Assembly: GCA_964643485.1 (NCBI GenBank)
Contig: CAZXRA010000292.1
Coordinates: 1-11,319, forward strand
DNA length: 11,319 nt
Source: Iamia sp964643485
Lineage (GTDB): Bacteria > Actinomycetota > Acidimicrobiia > Acidimicrobiales > Iamiaceae
Reading direction: 5' to 3'
The notes under the pieces: generated by a model
What the model saw: only the letters and a program-made list of their open reading frames with translations
The model's database searches: none
What the model was told of the DNA's origin: nothing
In this document: one piece after another, positions 1 through 6,437 of the stretch
How positions within the stretch are numbered: the stretch's first letter is position 1
Layout: each line of letters begins with the position of its first letter
Position numbers and translations under genes: made by a program

Positions 1-1
1 C

Positions 2-616
2 GCGGGCGGCACGGGCGGCGGCGAGCCGCACCTGGGCCAGGCGGGCCACTTCGGCCGAGGCGGCGGCGGCCGGCGCCGGACGGGGGGCCAGCTCCGGGGT
101 GACAGCCGAGGCGGCGGCGTCGACGGCCCGGTCGCGAGCGGCGCGCAGGGCGTCGACGGCGGCCTGGCGGGCCTGCCAGCCCTGCTGGAGGCGGGCGGTC
201 CGGGCGAACCGGGCCGCGTCCCAGTCGCGGCGCACGCCGGCCAGGACGGCCTCGGCCTCGGCCAGGGCGGCGCGGGCGTCGGCCACGGTGGCGGCGAGGG
301 CGCGCTGGCGGCCGGCGGCGAGGACGGCGGCCGGGGCCACCAGGTCGGACCCGAGCAGGGGGGTCGTGGGCACCAGGCCAGCGGCCCGCTCGGCCACGTC
401 CTCCAGCGGGATCTCCACGTCGCCCACGAGGACGGTGCCGCCCAGGCCGGCGGCGGCCAGCTCCGGGCCGCTGATGCGGGCCCGGACGATGGCGTCGATG
501 GCGGCTCGGACGGGCCCGGCCACCTCGGGGGCCAGGCCGTGGATCACGGTGAGCCGGGGATGCAGGTCGACGCCCCAGATGCGGGGGGTCGACCCCGTGA
601 GTCGGAGGATCCTCAT
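2..616 (-). CDS. SMC/ABC-ATPase-like coiled-coil protein with degenerate P-loop, partial (C-terminus off the left edge)
   Basis: The frame stays open from an ATG at 616 to the left edge (205 codons seen). The start is supported by a GAGGAG ribosome binding site about 9 nt upstream. Residues 1-75 resemble the first lobe of an SMC/RecF-type ABC ATPase: a short strand (MRILRLTG), the stretch LHPRLTVIHGL, a helix AAIDAIVRA, then a hairpin-like GGTVLVGDVEIPL. Where SMC proteins carry GxNGxGK[S/T], this protein reads GLAPEVAGPV, so the phosphate-binding Lys and Ser/Thr are missing. From about residue 100 it is rich in Ala, Arg, Glu and Gln with heptad-like spacing, consistent with a coiled-coil arm. 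GC at third codon positions is nearly saturated, so this frame is preferred over the Arg/Ser/Pro-rich plus-strand frame. It is last in the coupled run with the ArsA-like ATPase. The C-terminal lobe is outside the window. Function is unknown; it could be structural or a pseudo-ATPase. Confidence 0.75.
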   Translation of the reverse strand, partial: MRILRLTGSTPRIWGVDLHPRLTVIHGLAPEVAGPVRAAIDAIVRARISGPELAAAGLGGTVLVGDVEIPLEDVAERAAGLVPTTPLLGSDLVAPAAVLAAGRQRALAATVADARAALAEAEAVLAGVRRDWDAARFARTARLQQGWQARQAAVDALRAARDRAVDAAASAVTPELAPRPAPAAAASAEVARLAQVRLAAARAAR

Positions 617-628
617 GGTGCGTGCTCC

Positions 629-970
629 TCAGCTGACCGGGATGCGCTGCACCCCGTCACCGTCGTCGGGCCCGTCGTCGCCACCGGGGCCAGGACCGGT
701 GCCCCCGGCGGCCCGAGCCGCCCGGGTGGCCGCCCCGCTGGCGGCGCGCACGATCGCTCCCATGCGCTCCACCATCTCTGGGTCGTCCACCAGGGCCTCC
801 GCGGCGTCGAGGAGGGCACGGGTGGCGTGGATCGCCTCCCGTGCCGCGGCTTGCAGGACGTCCACCCCGGGGGGCAGACGCTCCTCCTCAGATCGGTTCC
901 CGGGTCCCTCTTCTTGAGGACCGGGGCCGGGATCACCATTCCCCTGGTCAGCGCCCATGTCGTCGGTCAC
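629..970 (-). CDS. Small acidic alpha-helical protein of unknown function, downstream of the ArsA-like ATPase
   Basis: 113 residues. I place the start at GTG 970, whose bases overlap the ArsA stop (GTGA), with GGGAGG six nt upstream; ATG 958 is a weaker alternative lacking that ribosome site. The N-terminal 30 residues are Gly/Pro/Glu/Asp-rich and probably disordered. Residues from about 35 to 90 form one or two amphipathic helices (for example LQAAAREAIHATRALLDAAE, then EMVERMGAIVRAA). The tail is a Gly/Pro/Asp linker. There is no signal peptide, membrane segment or cysteine. I do not recognise the family. From memory, actinobacterial ArsA-like genes of this type are often followed by a short helical protein (Rv2183c in M. 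tuberculosis, DUF5304-like proteins in Streptomyces), and this gene holds the same position. Translational coupling suggests production in step with the ATPase, perhaps as a partner; that is inference. Confidence 0.75.
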   Translation of the reverse strand: MTDDMGADQGNGDPGPGPQEEGPGNRSEEERLPPGVDVLQAAAREAIHATRALLDAAEALVDDPEMVERMGAIVRAASGAATRAARAAGGTGPGPGGDDGPDDGDGVQRIPVS

Positions 971-2175
971 CGTCGTCCTCCCACGGCCGCGGCCCGCCGT
1001 TCGGGCCCGAAGGAGACGTGCAGGCAGCCGTCCCGCAGGCTGGCCCCCGCCACCGGGCGCCGCTGCAGGGAGTCGGGCAGCACGATGGCCCGCCGGTAGG
1101 GCCCGACGGCGACGAGGAGCTCGTCGTCGTGACGCCCCAGCTCGACGTCGTCGCGGTCGGCGAAGGGCAGGTCGAGCTGGAGCTCGATGTCGTCCCCCCG
1201 CCCGACGACGCGGAGGGGCGCCCCCTCGTGCAGGCGGGCGGCGGGGTCGTTCTCGCCGTAGAGGTGCTGGGCCAGGTCGGCCAGTCGGTCGAGGCCGACC
1301 ACCTCCTCGTCGGCCAGCTCGGCCCGCAGCACCGGGAGGGGGGCGAAGCCCTCCTCGATGGACGCCAGGTGCTCGGCGTGCAGGGCCTTCCACCGGTCGA
1401 ACCACGGGTCGGACACCGACGCCGGGAGCAGCCGGTTGGCCACGACGGCGTCGATGCCGTAGCCGAACAGGGACAGGTAGGTGGCGGTGCGCCGGGCCTC
1501 GGCGATCACCATCCGCTCCGGGTTGACGACGAGGCGGACGCTGGTGCGCGCCGTGTCGGCCAGCACCTCCTTCACCCCGTCGAGGCGGGCGTAGAAGCGC
1601 TCGGCCGAGCCGAAGACGGCGTCGCCGGCCACCGGGAGCGACGTGACGCGGGACAGCACCGGGGCCATGGCCCGGTGCAGGCGACGGCTCGTCGGGAAGA
1701 CGCGCTCCATGTACCAGCGCAGCACGTCGGGCAGCGACAAGAGGCGGATGGTCTCGGCTGTGGGGGCGCAGTCGACGACGATGACGTCCCACTCCCCCGA
1801 CTCGGCGTAGGCCTTGATGTCGACGAGGCCGAACACCTCCTCCAGCCCGGGCAGGAGGGCCAGCTCCTCGGCTTCGATGCCCTCCACGCCAGCCCACTCG
1901 AACACGTCGACCAGCCAGGCCTGGATGTCGCCCCACGCCTCCTCCATGCGCTCCCGGGCGTCGAGCTGCTGGCCCCAGAGACGGGACGTGATCTCGGTGG
2001 GGCGGGTGCCGAGGGGGACGTCGAGGGCGTCGGCCAGCGAGTGGGCCGGATCGGTCGACAGGACGATGGTGCGGGCCCCGGCGGCGGCGCAGCGCACGGC
2101 CGTGGCGGCGGCGACGGTGGTCTTGCCCACGCCGCCCTTCCCCGTGAACAGGAGGGTGCGGCCGGCCCCGTTCAA
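967..2175 (-). CDS. ArsA/GET3-family ATPase with C-terminal HSP20-like domain
   Basis: 402 residues from a TTG start at 2175 that overlaps the stop of the SRPBCC gene (TTGA), with GAGG seven nt upstream. The SIMIBI-class ATPase motifs are clear: deviant Walker A GKGGVGKTT at 12-20 with the signature Lys13, switch I STDPAHS at 40-46, and switch II-like DCAPTAET at 135-142, where ArsA usually has D-x-APTGxT. The segment VVANRLLP fits the nucleotide-base pocket. The last 85 residues (from about 318: GRGDDIELQLDLPF and onward) match the ArsA_HSP20 alpha-crystallin-like tail. There is only one ATPase domain, so it should act as a homodimer. The few cysteines do not form the Cys triad of arsenite-pump ArsA or the CxxC of Get3, and no arsenic genes are nearby, so arsenite efflux is unlikely. 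A role in handling or targeting membrane or lipid clients is inferred from its SRPBCC and membrane-protein neighbours. Confidence 0.92.
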   Translation of the reverse strand: MNGAGRTLLFTGKGGVGKTTVAAATAVRCAAAGARTIVLSTDPAHSLADALDVPLGTRPTEITSRLWGQQLDARERMEEAWGDIQAWLVDVFEWAGVEGIEAEELALLPGLEEVFGLVDIKAYAESGEWDVIVVDCAPTAETIRLLSLPDVLRWYMERVFPTSRRLHRAMAPVLSRVTSLPVAGDAVFGSAERFYARLDGVKEVLADTARTSVRLVVNPERMVIAEARRTATYLSLFGYGIDAVVANRLLPASVSDPWFDRWKALHAEHLASIEEGFAPLPVLRAELADEEVVGLDRLADLAQHLYGENDPAARLHEGAPLRVVGRGDDIELQLDLPFADRDDVELGRHDDELLVAVGPYRRAIVLPDSLQRRPVAGASLRDGCLHVSFGPERRAAAVGGRR

Positions 2176-2612
2176 ACGTCTGCCTCGACTCGGGCCTTGA
2201 GCTCGCGCAGGGCCGTGTGGGTGATCTTGGAGGCGGTGCGGCGCTTCACGAACCCGGGCAGCGGGAGCACCAGCTCGGCCTCCAGCTCGTAGACGACATC
2301 GGTCGTGCCGTCGTCCAACCCGACCAGCTCGTAGTGGCCGTCGAGCTTGCGGGTGACGTCGCCCTGGGTGAGCTTCCAGGCCAGGCGGCCGGTGACGGAG
2401 TGGTCGTAGGCCAGCGTGTACTGGGTGCTGTAGCCGAAGCCGGCGGCCCGGAAGCGGGCCTCGGAGACCCGGCCTTCGTCGTCGCGGGCCAGGACCGCGG
2501 CCTCCTTGAGGTCGCGGGCCCACTCCGGATAGCGCTCGATGTCGAGCAGGACGGCCAGGACCTCCTCGACCGGCGCGGCGATCGTCATGTGCTCTCGGAC
2601 CGAATCACCCAT
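2172..2612 (-). CDS. SRPBCC-family protein (polyketide cyclase/START-like fold)
   Basis: 146 residues from ATG 2612, with GGAGG nine nt upstream. The N-terminus (EHMTIAAPVEEVLAVLLDIERYPEWARDLKEA) has the usual Bet v1/START layout: a first strand, two short helices and the DxxxYPxW signature. A run of beta strands and a long C-terminal helix (GFVKRRTASKITHTALRELKARVEA) close the grip around a hydrophobic cavity. It has no signal peptide or membrane span and should be cytosolic. The family binds lipids or other hydrophobic ligands; the ligand here cannot be read from sequence. Its first 8 nt overlap the end of the membrane-protein gene, and its stop overlaps the TTG of the ArsA-like gene by 4 nt. 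From memory the SRPBCC-ArsA pair is conserved in actinobacteria (TB16.3/Rv2185c next to Rv2184c). Confidence 0.9.
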   Translation of the reverse strand: MGDSVREHMTIAAPVEEVLAVLLDIERYPEWARDLKEAAVLARDDEGRVSEARFRAAGFGYSTQYTLAYDHSVTGRLAWKLTQGDVTRKLDGHYELVGLDDGTTDVVYELEAELVLPLPGFVKRRTASKITHTALRELKARVEADV

Positions 2613-3108
2613 CGGTGGGGGCCTCCGTTCCTGGATCGTCCGGGGTGCAGTCTGGCCCATCGGCCGGCGCTCGCGGCGGGAACGTGCCGTGACGGGCGCC
2701 CCACAGGCCGGCCAGCCCCAGGGACCACACCGGGGCGAGCACCGAAAAGGCCACGAACGGCCGCCAGAGGGTGAGGGCGAAGGGGACGATCGCCTGCACC
2801 GCCACCGAGGCCAGCATGGTCCGCTGCACCGCCCGGGGGGCGCAGCCGGAGAGGAAGTAGAGCCCGCCGACGCCGATGACCTCGGTGCGACTCCGCTCCA
2901 CGGCCAGGGCGAAGGCGGCCAGGAAGGCGCCGCATCCCACGACGAGCATCAGCAGGGCCGGGGCGGCCGAGAGCCAGTAGTGGTCCCGGTCGCCGGTCAA
3001 GGCGTTGGCCAGCGCCGTCACGCACGAGATGCCAGTGCCGATCCAGGACAGGCGGATGAGCGCTCGCCCGGGGGGGACGACCGGTGCCGTGACGGAGGAG
3101 GGGTCCAC
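2605..3108 (-). CDS. Four-helix integral membrane protein of unknown function
   Basis: 167 residues from GTG 3108, the only usable start in this frame after the hairpin at 3131-3160; AGGA lies nine nt upstream, a modest ribosome site. Four hydrophobic segments are visible at about residues 20-38, 46-70, 98-115 and 118-138. Between helices 2 and 3 is a loop with charged VERSRTEV followed by GLYFLSGCAPRAVQR. The C-terminal 22 residues are Pro/Asp-rich and probably disordered. There is no signal peptide, catalytic motif or recognised domain. It is first in the coupled run and overlaps the SRPBCC start by 8 nt (ATGGGTGA), so the membrane protein, the lipid-fold protein and the ATPase are probably made together. 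It could be an anchor or a client of them. I do not recognise a family. Confidence 0.75.
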   Translation of the reverse strand: MDPSSVTAPVVPPGRALIRLSWIGTGISCVTALANALTGDRDHYWLSAAPALLMLVVGCGAFLAAFALAVERSRTEVIGVGGLYFLSGCAPRAVQRTMLASVAVQAIVPFALTLWRPFVAFSVLAPVWSLGLAGLWGARHGTFPPRAPADGPDCTPDDPGTEAPTDG

Positions 3109-3130
3109 GGCCGCCGATCCTGCCCGGCGT

Positions 3131-3160
3131 CCGGGCCGCCGTCGAGTTCCGGCGGCCGGG
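3131..3160 (-). terminator. GC-rich stem-loop after the secreted-protein gene
   Basis: An 8-bp perfect stem (GGCCGCCG at 3134-3141 with CGGCGGCC at 3150-3157) closes an 8-nt loop, with two further pairs after one mismatch. It sits 25-55 nt past the stop of the PKD protein and 22 nt before the membrane-protein start. No T-run follows, as is common for hairpin terminators in high-GC actinobacteria. It may separate the two transcripts or be a processing or attenuation point. No clear promoter for the downstream run is visible in the 77-nt gap. Confidence 0.45.
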
Positions 3161-3185
3161 ACGGTCGAGCTCCCGCTCAGATGGG

Positions 3186-6100
3186 TCAGGGGGTGGGCGC
3201 CAGGCGCACGGTGACGGCCAGGGCGTTGCCCACCGGTGCTGTCGGCGTGGCGGCCAGCCCCCCCGTCGGGCCAGCCGCCACAGGCCCGTTGCTGTCGGCC
3301 AAGAGGTCGGCGACATGGCCGGCCCCCGTGCCGATGAACGAGCGCCGCTCGGTGACGCCTGCCGGGGGCGCCAGATCGGTGGTGGTGGCCGACTTGTCGG
3401 CCCAGAAGGACACGATCCACTCACCCAGGGCTGCGGTCGCCGCCGGGGTGCGGTAGCCGGTGGCCGGAGTGGGAACCGGGGTGACGACGGCCAGGCCGCG
3501 ATAGGCGGCGACGCCGACCGATGCCTTGGAGGACGAGCCGAGCTGGACGACGACGGCCCGCCCGGCGTCGCCGGCCACGGCCACCTTGCCGAACACGGCG
3601 ACGCGAGCGCCGGCCGTGCCGCCGGAGGACACGACGCTCCACCCCGCCGGCGGGGTGACGGTGGTGGTGCCGGTGGCGTTGGAGGCCACGGTCAGCAGGA
3701 GCTGGTCGCCAGGGAGCACGTCGGCGGGGATGGTCGTCTGGTGCCGGTTGCTCGTGGGCTGGCCGGTGGTGCCGGTGACGCCGACGAAGCCCTGGCCGGC
3801 AGGCACGTCGACCGTGACCGGGCGGCTGGCCGTGGCCGTCTGGCCCCGGGCGTCGGTGACGGTGAGGCCGATGGTGTAGGTGCCCGACGCGGTGTAGGTA
3901 TGGACCGCGGTCTCGCCCGTGCCCGTCCCGCCGTCGCCGAAGGTCCAGGCGTAGGAGGCGATCTCGCCGTCGGGATCGTCGGAGCCGGAGGCGTCGACCG
4001 AGCAGGTGGCCAGCTCGCAGGTGGCGGCGAAGGCGGCCGTGGGGGGCAGGTCGGCCACGGTGACCGTGGTGGTGCCGATGGCGGTGGCGCCGTCGTCATC
4101 GGTGACGGTGGCCGACACCGCGTAGGTGCCGGGGGCGGAGTAGGTGTGGCGGGCCGTCGGGCCGGTGCCGGTCTGGCCCGGGGCGAAGGTCCAGCTCACG
4201 CCGGCGATGGTGCCGTCGGGGTCGGTGGAGCCCGACGCGTCGAAGTCACAGGTGAGGCCGGTGCAGGCGGCGGTGACCTGGGCCACCGGCGGGCGGTTGG
4301 GCACCTCGCCCGGGCGGGCGAAGAGGACCGTGCTCGTCCAGCTCAGGCCATTGGCGTTGGCGGCGCTGACGGTGGTGCGGGTGCCGCCGTCGATGCCCCC
4401 GCCGGAGCGCCAGGAGGCCCGCACCAGGGTGCCGGCCTGGCGGTCGACGTAGTACACGTGCTCCCCGGCCAGGACCATGCCGCCGACCTGGTTGTAGGAG
4501 ACCCCACCCCCCGAGCCGGCCACGTCGAAGCGCACGGCGCCCACGACCCGGTTCTGGGTGGAGAAGTACCGCATGGAGAGGGTGGAGGAGCCGCTGACGG
4601 TGTAGTAGAGGCGGCCGTCGTCGTAGACGGCGCCGTTCATGTTGCGGAGATCGTTGGCGAAGGTGGTCATCCGCTGGAGGTCGACGGTGACCGGGGCCCC
4701 GAAGGTGGTGCCGTCGTACGAGCGGGCCTGGAGGGTGCCGTCGGAGTGGGCGGTGTAGAGCACGCCGGCGGCCACGAAGGCGGCCCGGGTGCCCGACAGG
4801 GCAGCGGCGTCGGCCACCGCCGTCGTGGGGGCGGAGAGGGTGGAGCCGTCGTAGCTGCGGGTGGTGACGCGGGCCGGGTTGCCGCCGCCCGCCGCGGCGT
4901 ACTGGTCGAGCTGGACAGGCAGCTCGACCCGGGCCGGCTGGGGCACGGGAACGCCGCCTTCCAGGGGGAAGAAGGCGATGCGGCCGCGGTAGAGGTAGCG
5001 GCCGATGCGGTCGGTGTCGCTGGCCACGTAGAGCCCGTCGGGCGTGGCCACCATCTGCCACACGGCCTGGCCCCGGTCGCGGCCTGGGTTCCACGACAGC
5101 GGGAGCCCGTTGGCCGGATCGAGGGCGGAGATGCCCTCGCGCTCGACGCCGCCGGGGCCGAGGGAGTCGGTGCCGTAGGGGTTGTTCGTCCAGCGGAAGT
5201 GGCCGCCGACGTAGATGGCGGCGCCGGTGGCCTCCACGGAGTAGTGGGAGTCGCCGCCGGAGTACATCGACCACTGGGGGGTGGCGTTGGCGGTGTCGCT
5301 CTCGGCCCAGCGGCTCACGGCGTCGCACTGGCCGTTGAGGCCCGTGCCCTTGGCGCCGGTGGTGACCACGACGAAGTAGGAGCCGTCGGGGCTGTAGGAG
5401 ACGTCCCGTACGTAGTCGGTGAAGCTGGCGCAGAAGCCGGCGAAGGCCGTGGTCGACCAGGACGAGAGGGTGACCGGCCCGCCCCCGTTGATGTCGAGCT
5501 TGGCGATCTGGTTGCGGGGCTGGCCGCCGACGGTGGCGAAGTTGCCGACCACCACCAGGTGCTGGCCGTCGGGCGACGCCTCGATGCGCCAGATCTTCCC
5601 GTCGCCGCCCCGGTGGGTGCCGGCGAAGGCCACGTCGACGTTGTCGTCGATCCGACCCGTCTGGGCGTTGAGGGCGGCGACGCGGCGGGTGCGCCCCTGG
5701 ACGCTGGTGAAGACGCCGCCGATGTAGAGGCGATCGCCCTGGAGGGCCATGGCCGTGACCACGGCGCTGACCCCGGACTGGAAGGCCAGCGGGCGGCCGT
5801 CGGCGATGGCGATGCGGGCCACCTTGAGCTGGGACAGGCCGTCGACCCGGTTGAAGCGGCCGCCGACGTAGACCGACTGGCCGTCGGGTGCGGCGACCAC
5901 GCTGAAGACCTCACCGTCGAGCTGGGGGGCCCAGTCGCGGCGGATGCGGCCCGTCGCCTTGTCGAAGGCCAGCAGGTAGGAGCGGTTGACCGGGGTGCCG
6001 TCGGGGTCGGTCGAGGCGGTGAAGTTGCCGCCGAGGACGACCGTGTCGCCGGCCACGGCCACCGTCCGCACATCGCCGTTGGTGACGTGCGGGGTGCGGT

Positions 6101-6290
6101 TGTTGGGGAGGGCGCTCACCAGCGTGGGGTGGACGGGGGCGGCGGCGGCCACGGGCGTGGGTCGATCGACGCCGGCCAGGCCCAGCCCGCCCAGGAGGAG
6201 GGCACCGAGGACCAGGAGGCGCGGACCGGTGAGGCGGCGCCGGGAGGCCCGACGGTGGTCCGTGGTCGGTGTGGTGGTGCTCGGGCCCAT
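3186..6290 (-). CDS. Secreted PKD-domain protein with beta-propeller-like repeats
   Basis: 1034 residues from ATG 6290. Residues 1-50 form a signal peptide: basic region HRRASRRRLTGPR, hydrophobic core 25-41, and an Ala-rich cleavage area near 48-51. SRRRL is loosely Tat-like, but Sec export is as likely. Residues about 60-460 hold repeated GGxF units (VVLGGNFTAS, VYVGGRFNRVDG, LYIGGVFTSVQG, VVVGNFATVGG, IYVGGHFRW), each followed by a variant of xAxLD; this is the blade pattern of delta-60/Rax2-like beta propellers. A second strand-rich region with SYDG units runs to about 660. PKD domains lie at about 664-745 and 747-828, each with DASGSxDPDG, W-TF and HTY...GTY, and each with an extra Cys-x4-Cys pair. 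A beta-rich C-terminal domain follows (829-1034). There is no LPXTG or C-terminal membrane helix, so it is probably released or held by binding. No catalytic motif is seen; adhesion or glycan binding is inference. Upstream in-frame starts at 6329 (ATG) and 6377 are possible, but would put a palindrome inside the gene and lack good ribosome sites. Confidence 0.88.
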   Translation of the reverse strand: MGPSTTTPTTDHRRASRRRLTGPRLLVLGALLLGGLGLAGVDRPTPVAAAAPVHPTLVSALPNNRTPHVTNGDVRTVAVAGDTVVLGGNFTASTDPDGTPVNRSYLLAFDKATGRIRRDWAPQLDGEVFSVVAAPDGQSVYVGGRFNRVDGLSQLKVARIAIADGRPLAFQSGVSAVVTAMALQGDRLYIGGVFTSVQGRTRRVAALNAQTGRIDDNVDVAFAGTHRGGDGKIWRIEASPDGQHLVVVGNFATVGGQPRNQIAKLDINGGGPVTLSSWSTTAFAGFCASFTDYVRDVSYSPDGSYFVVVTTGAKGTGLNGQCDAVSRWAESDTANATPQWSMYSGGDSHYSVEATGAAIYVGGHFRWTNNPYGTDSLGPGGVEREGISALDPANGLPLSWNPGRDRGQAVWQMVATPDGLYVASDTDRIGRYLYRGRIAFFPLEGGVPVPQPARVELPVQLDQYAAAGGGNPARVTTRSYDGSTLSAPTTAVADAAALSGTRAAFVAAGVLYTAHSDGTLQARSYDGTTFGAPVTVDLQRMTTFANDLRNMNGAVYDDGRLYYTVSGSSTLSMRYFSTQNRVVGAVRFDVAGSGGGVSYNQVGGMVLAGEHVYYVDRQAGTLVRASWRSGGGIDGGTRTTVSAANANGLSWTSTVLFARPGEVPNRPPVAQVTAACTGLTCDFDASGSTDPDGTIAGVSWTFAPGQTGTGPTARHTYSAPGTYAVSATVTDDDGATAIGTTTVTVADLPPTAAFAATCELATCSVDASGSDDPDGEIASYAWTFGDGGTGTGETAVHTYTASGTYTIGLTVTDARGQTATASRPVTVDVPAGQGFVGVTGTTGQPTSNRHQTTIPADVLPGDQLLLTVASNATGTTTVTPPAGWSVVSSGGTAGARVAVFGKVAVAGDAGRAVVVQLGSSSKASVGVAAYRGLAVVTPVPTPATGYRTPAATAALGEWIVSFWADKSATTTDLAPPAGVTERRSFIGTGAGHVADLLADSNGPVAAGPTGGLAATPTAPVGNALAVTVRLAPTP

Positions 6291-6307
6291 GGGGCGCTTG
6301 TCCTCTC

Positions 6308-6325
6308 CGACGATACGTATCGTCG
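6308..6325. promoter_or_regulatory. Perfect 18-bp palindrome ahead of the secreted-protein gene (candidate operator or 5'-UTR hairpin)
   Basis: CGACGATACGTATCGTCG reads identically on both strands, with 9-bp half-sites. On the minus strand it ends directly before GGAGAGG, the likely ribosome site of ATG 6290. As DNA it resembles a dimeric repressor operator with an ATACGTAT core, as seen for some TetR-type regulators. As RNA it can form a 7-bp stem with an ACGU loop beside the ribosome site. No regulator gene is adjacent. Confidence 0.55.
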
Positions 6326-6341
6326 TCATCTCAACACGGGG

Positions 6342-6418
6342 CGTGACTCTACGTGAGGGTGGCCGGCAACTTACCACGGAGCGCGGTCAAATGCTAGACC
6401 CCACCACTGTGAGTCACG
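6342..6418. repeat. 8-bp inverted repeat pair CGTGACTC / GAGTCACG in the control region
   Basis: CGTGACTC lies at 6342-6349 and its exact reverse complement GAGTCACG at 6411-6418, 61 nt apart. The right copy also sits in a 9-nt dyad, GTGAGTCAC (6409-6417). Both are between the glycosyltransferase stop and the secreted-protein start. They may be paired protein-binding sites; an 8-bp match over this distance could also be chance. Confidence 0.3.
6391..6417 (-). promoter_or_regulatory. Weak candidate promoter for the secreted-protein gene
   Basis: On the minus strand TAGCAT (6391-6396) could serve as a -10 element. GTGACT (6412-6417) sits 15 nt upstream as a poor -35, inside the GTGAGTCAC dyad. 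A TTGACC lies just downstream without a matching -10. The spacing is short, so this is only a suggestion. It lies in the 147-nt gap, the longest non-coding stretch in the window, which must hold the promoter unless the gene is read through from the glycosyltransferase. Confidence 0.2.
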
Positions 6419-6437
6419 ATGGGGCTGCCCGCCGCGC

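Noticed and set aside
99..917. Plus-strand open frame opposite the SMC-like and acidic protein genes
   Set aside because: Composition is Arg/Ala/Ser/Pro-rich, as expected of a shadow frame. The minus-strand frames have ribosome sites, coupling and near-saturated GC at third positions.
967..2175. Arsenic-resistance operon
   Set aside because: No arsR, arsB, acr3, arsC or arsD nearby, and the ATPase lacks recognisable arsenite-binding cysteines.
2176..2523. N-terminal extension of the ArsA-like ATPase over the SRPBCC gene
   Set aside because: The extension is Arg/Pro/Gly-rich, lies in another frame of a clear SRPBCC gene, and would precede the natural P-loop start. TTG 2175 has a ribosome site and a TTGA overlap.
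3690..4300. Repeated similar DNA in the two PKD domains as a tandem DNA repeat
   Set aside because: The similarity reflects homologous protein domains with diverged codons, not a recent nucleotide repeat.
3315..6356. Plus-strand open frame of about 1013 codons opposite the secreted PKD protein
   Set aside because: Its Gly/Ala/Val/Arg-rich, low-complexity product has no recognisable domain, while the minus strand carries a signal peptide, GGxF repeats and two PKD domains. It is a high-GC antisense shadow.
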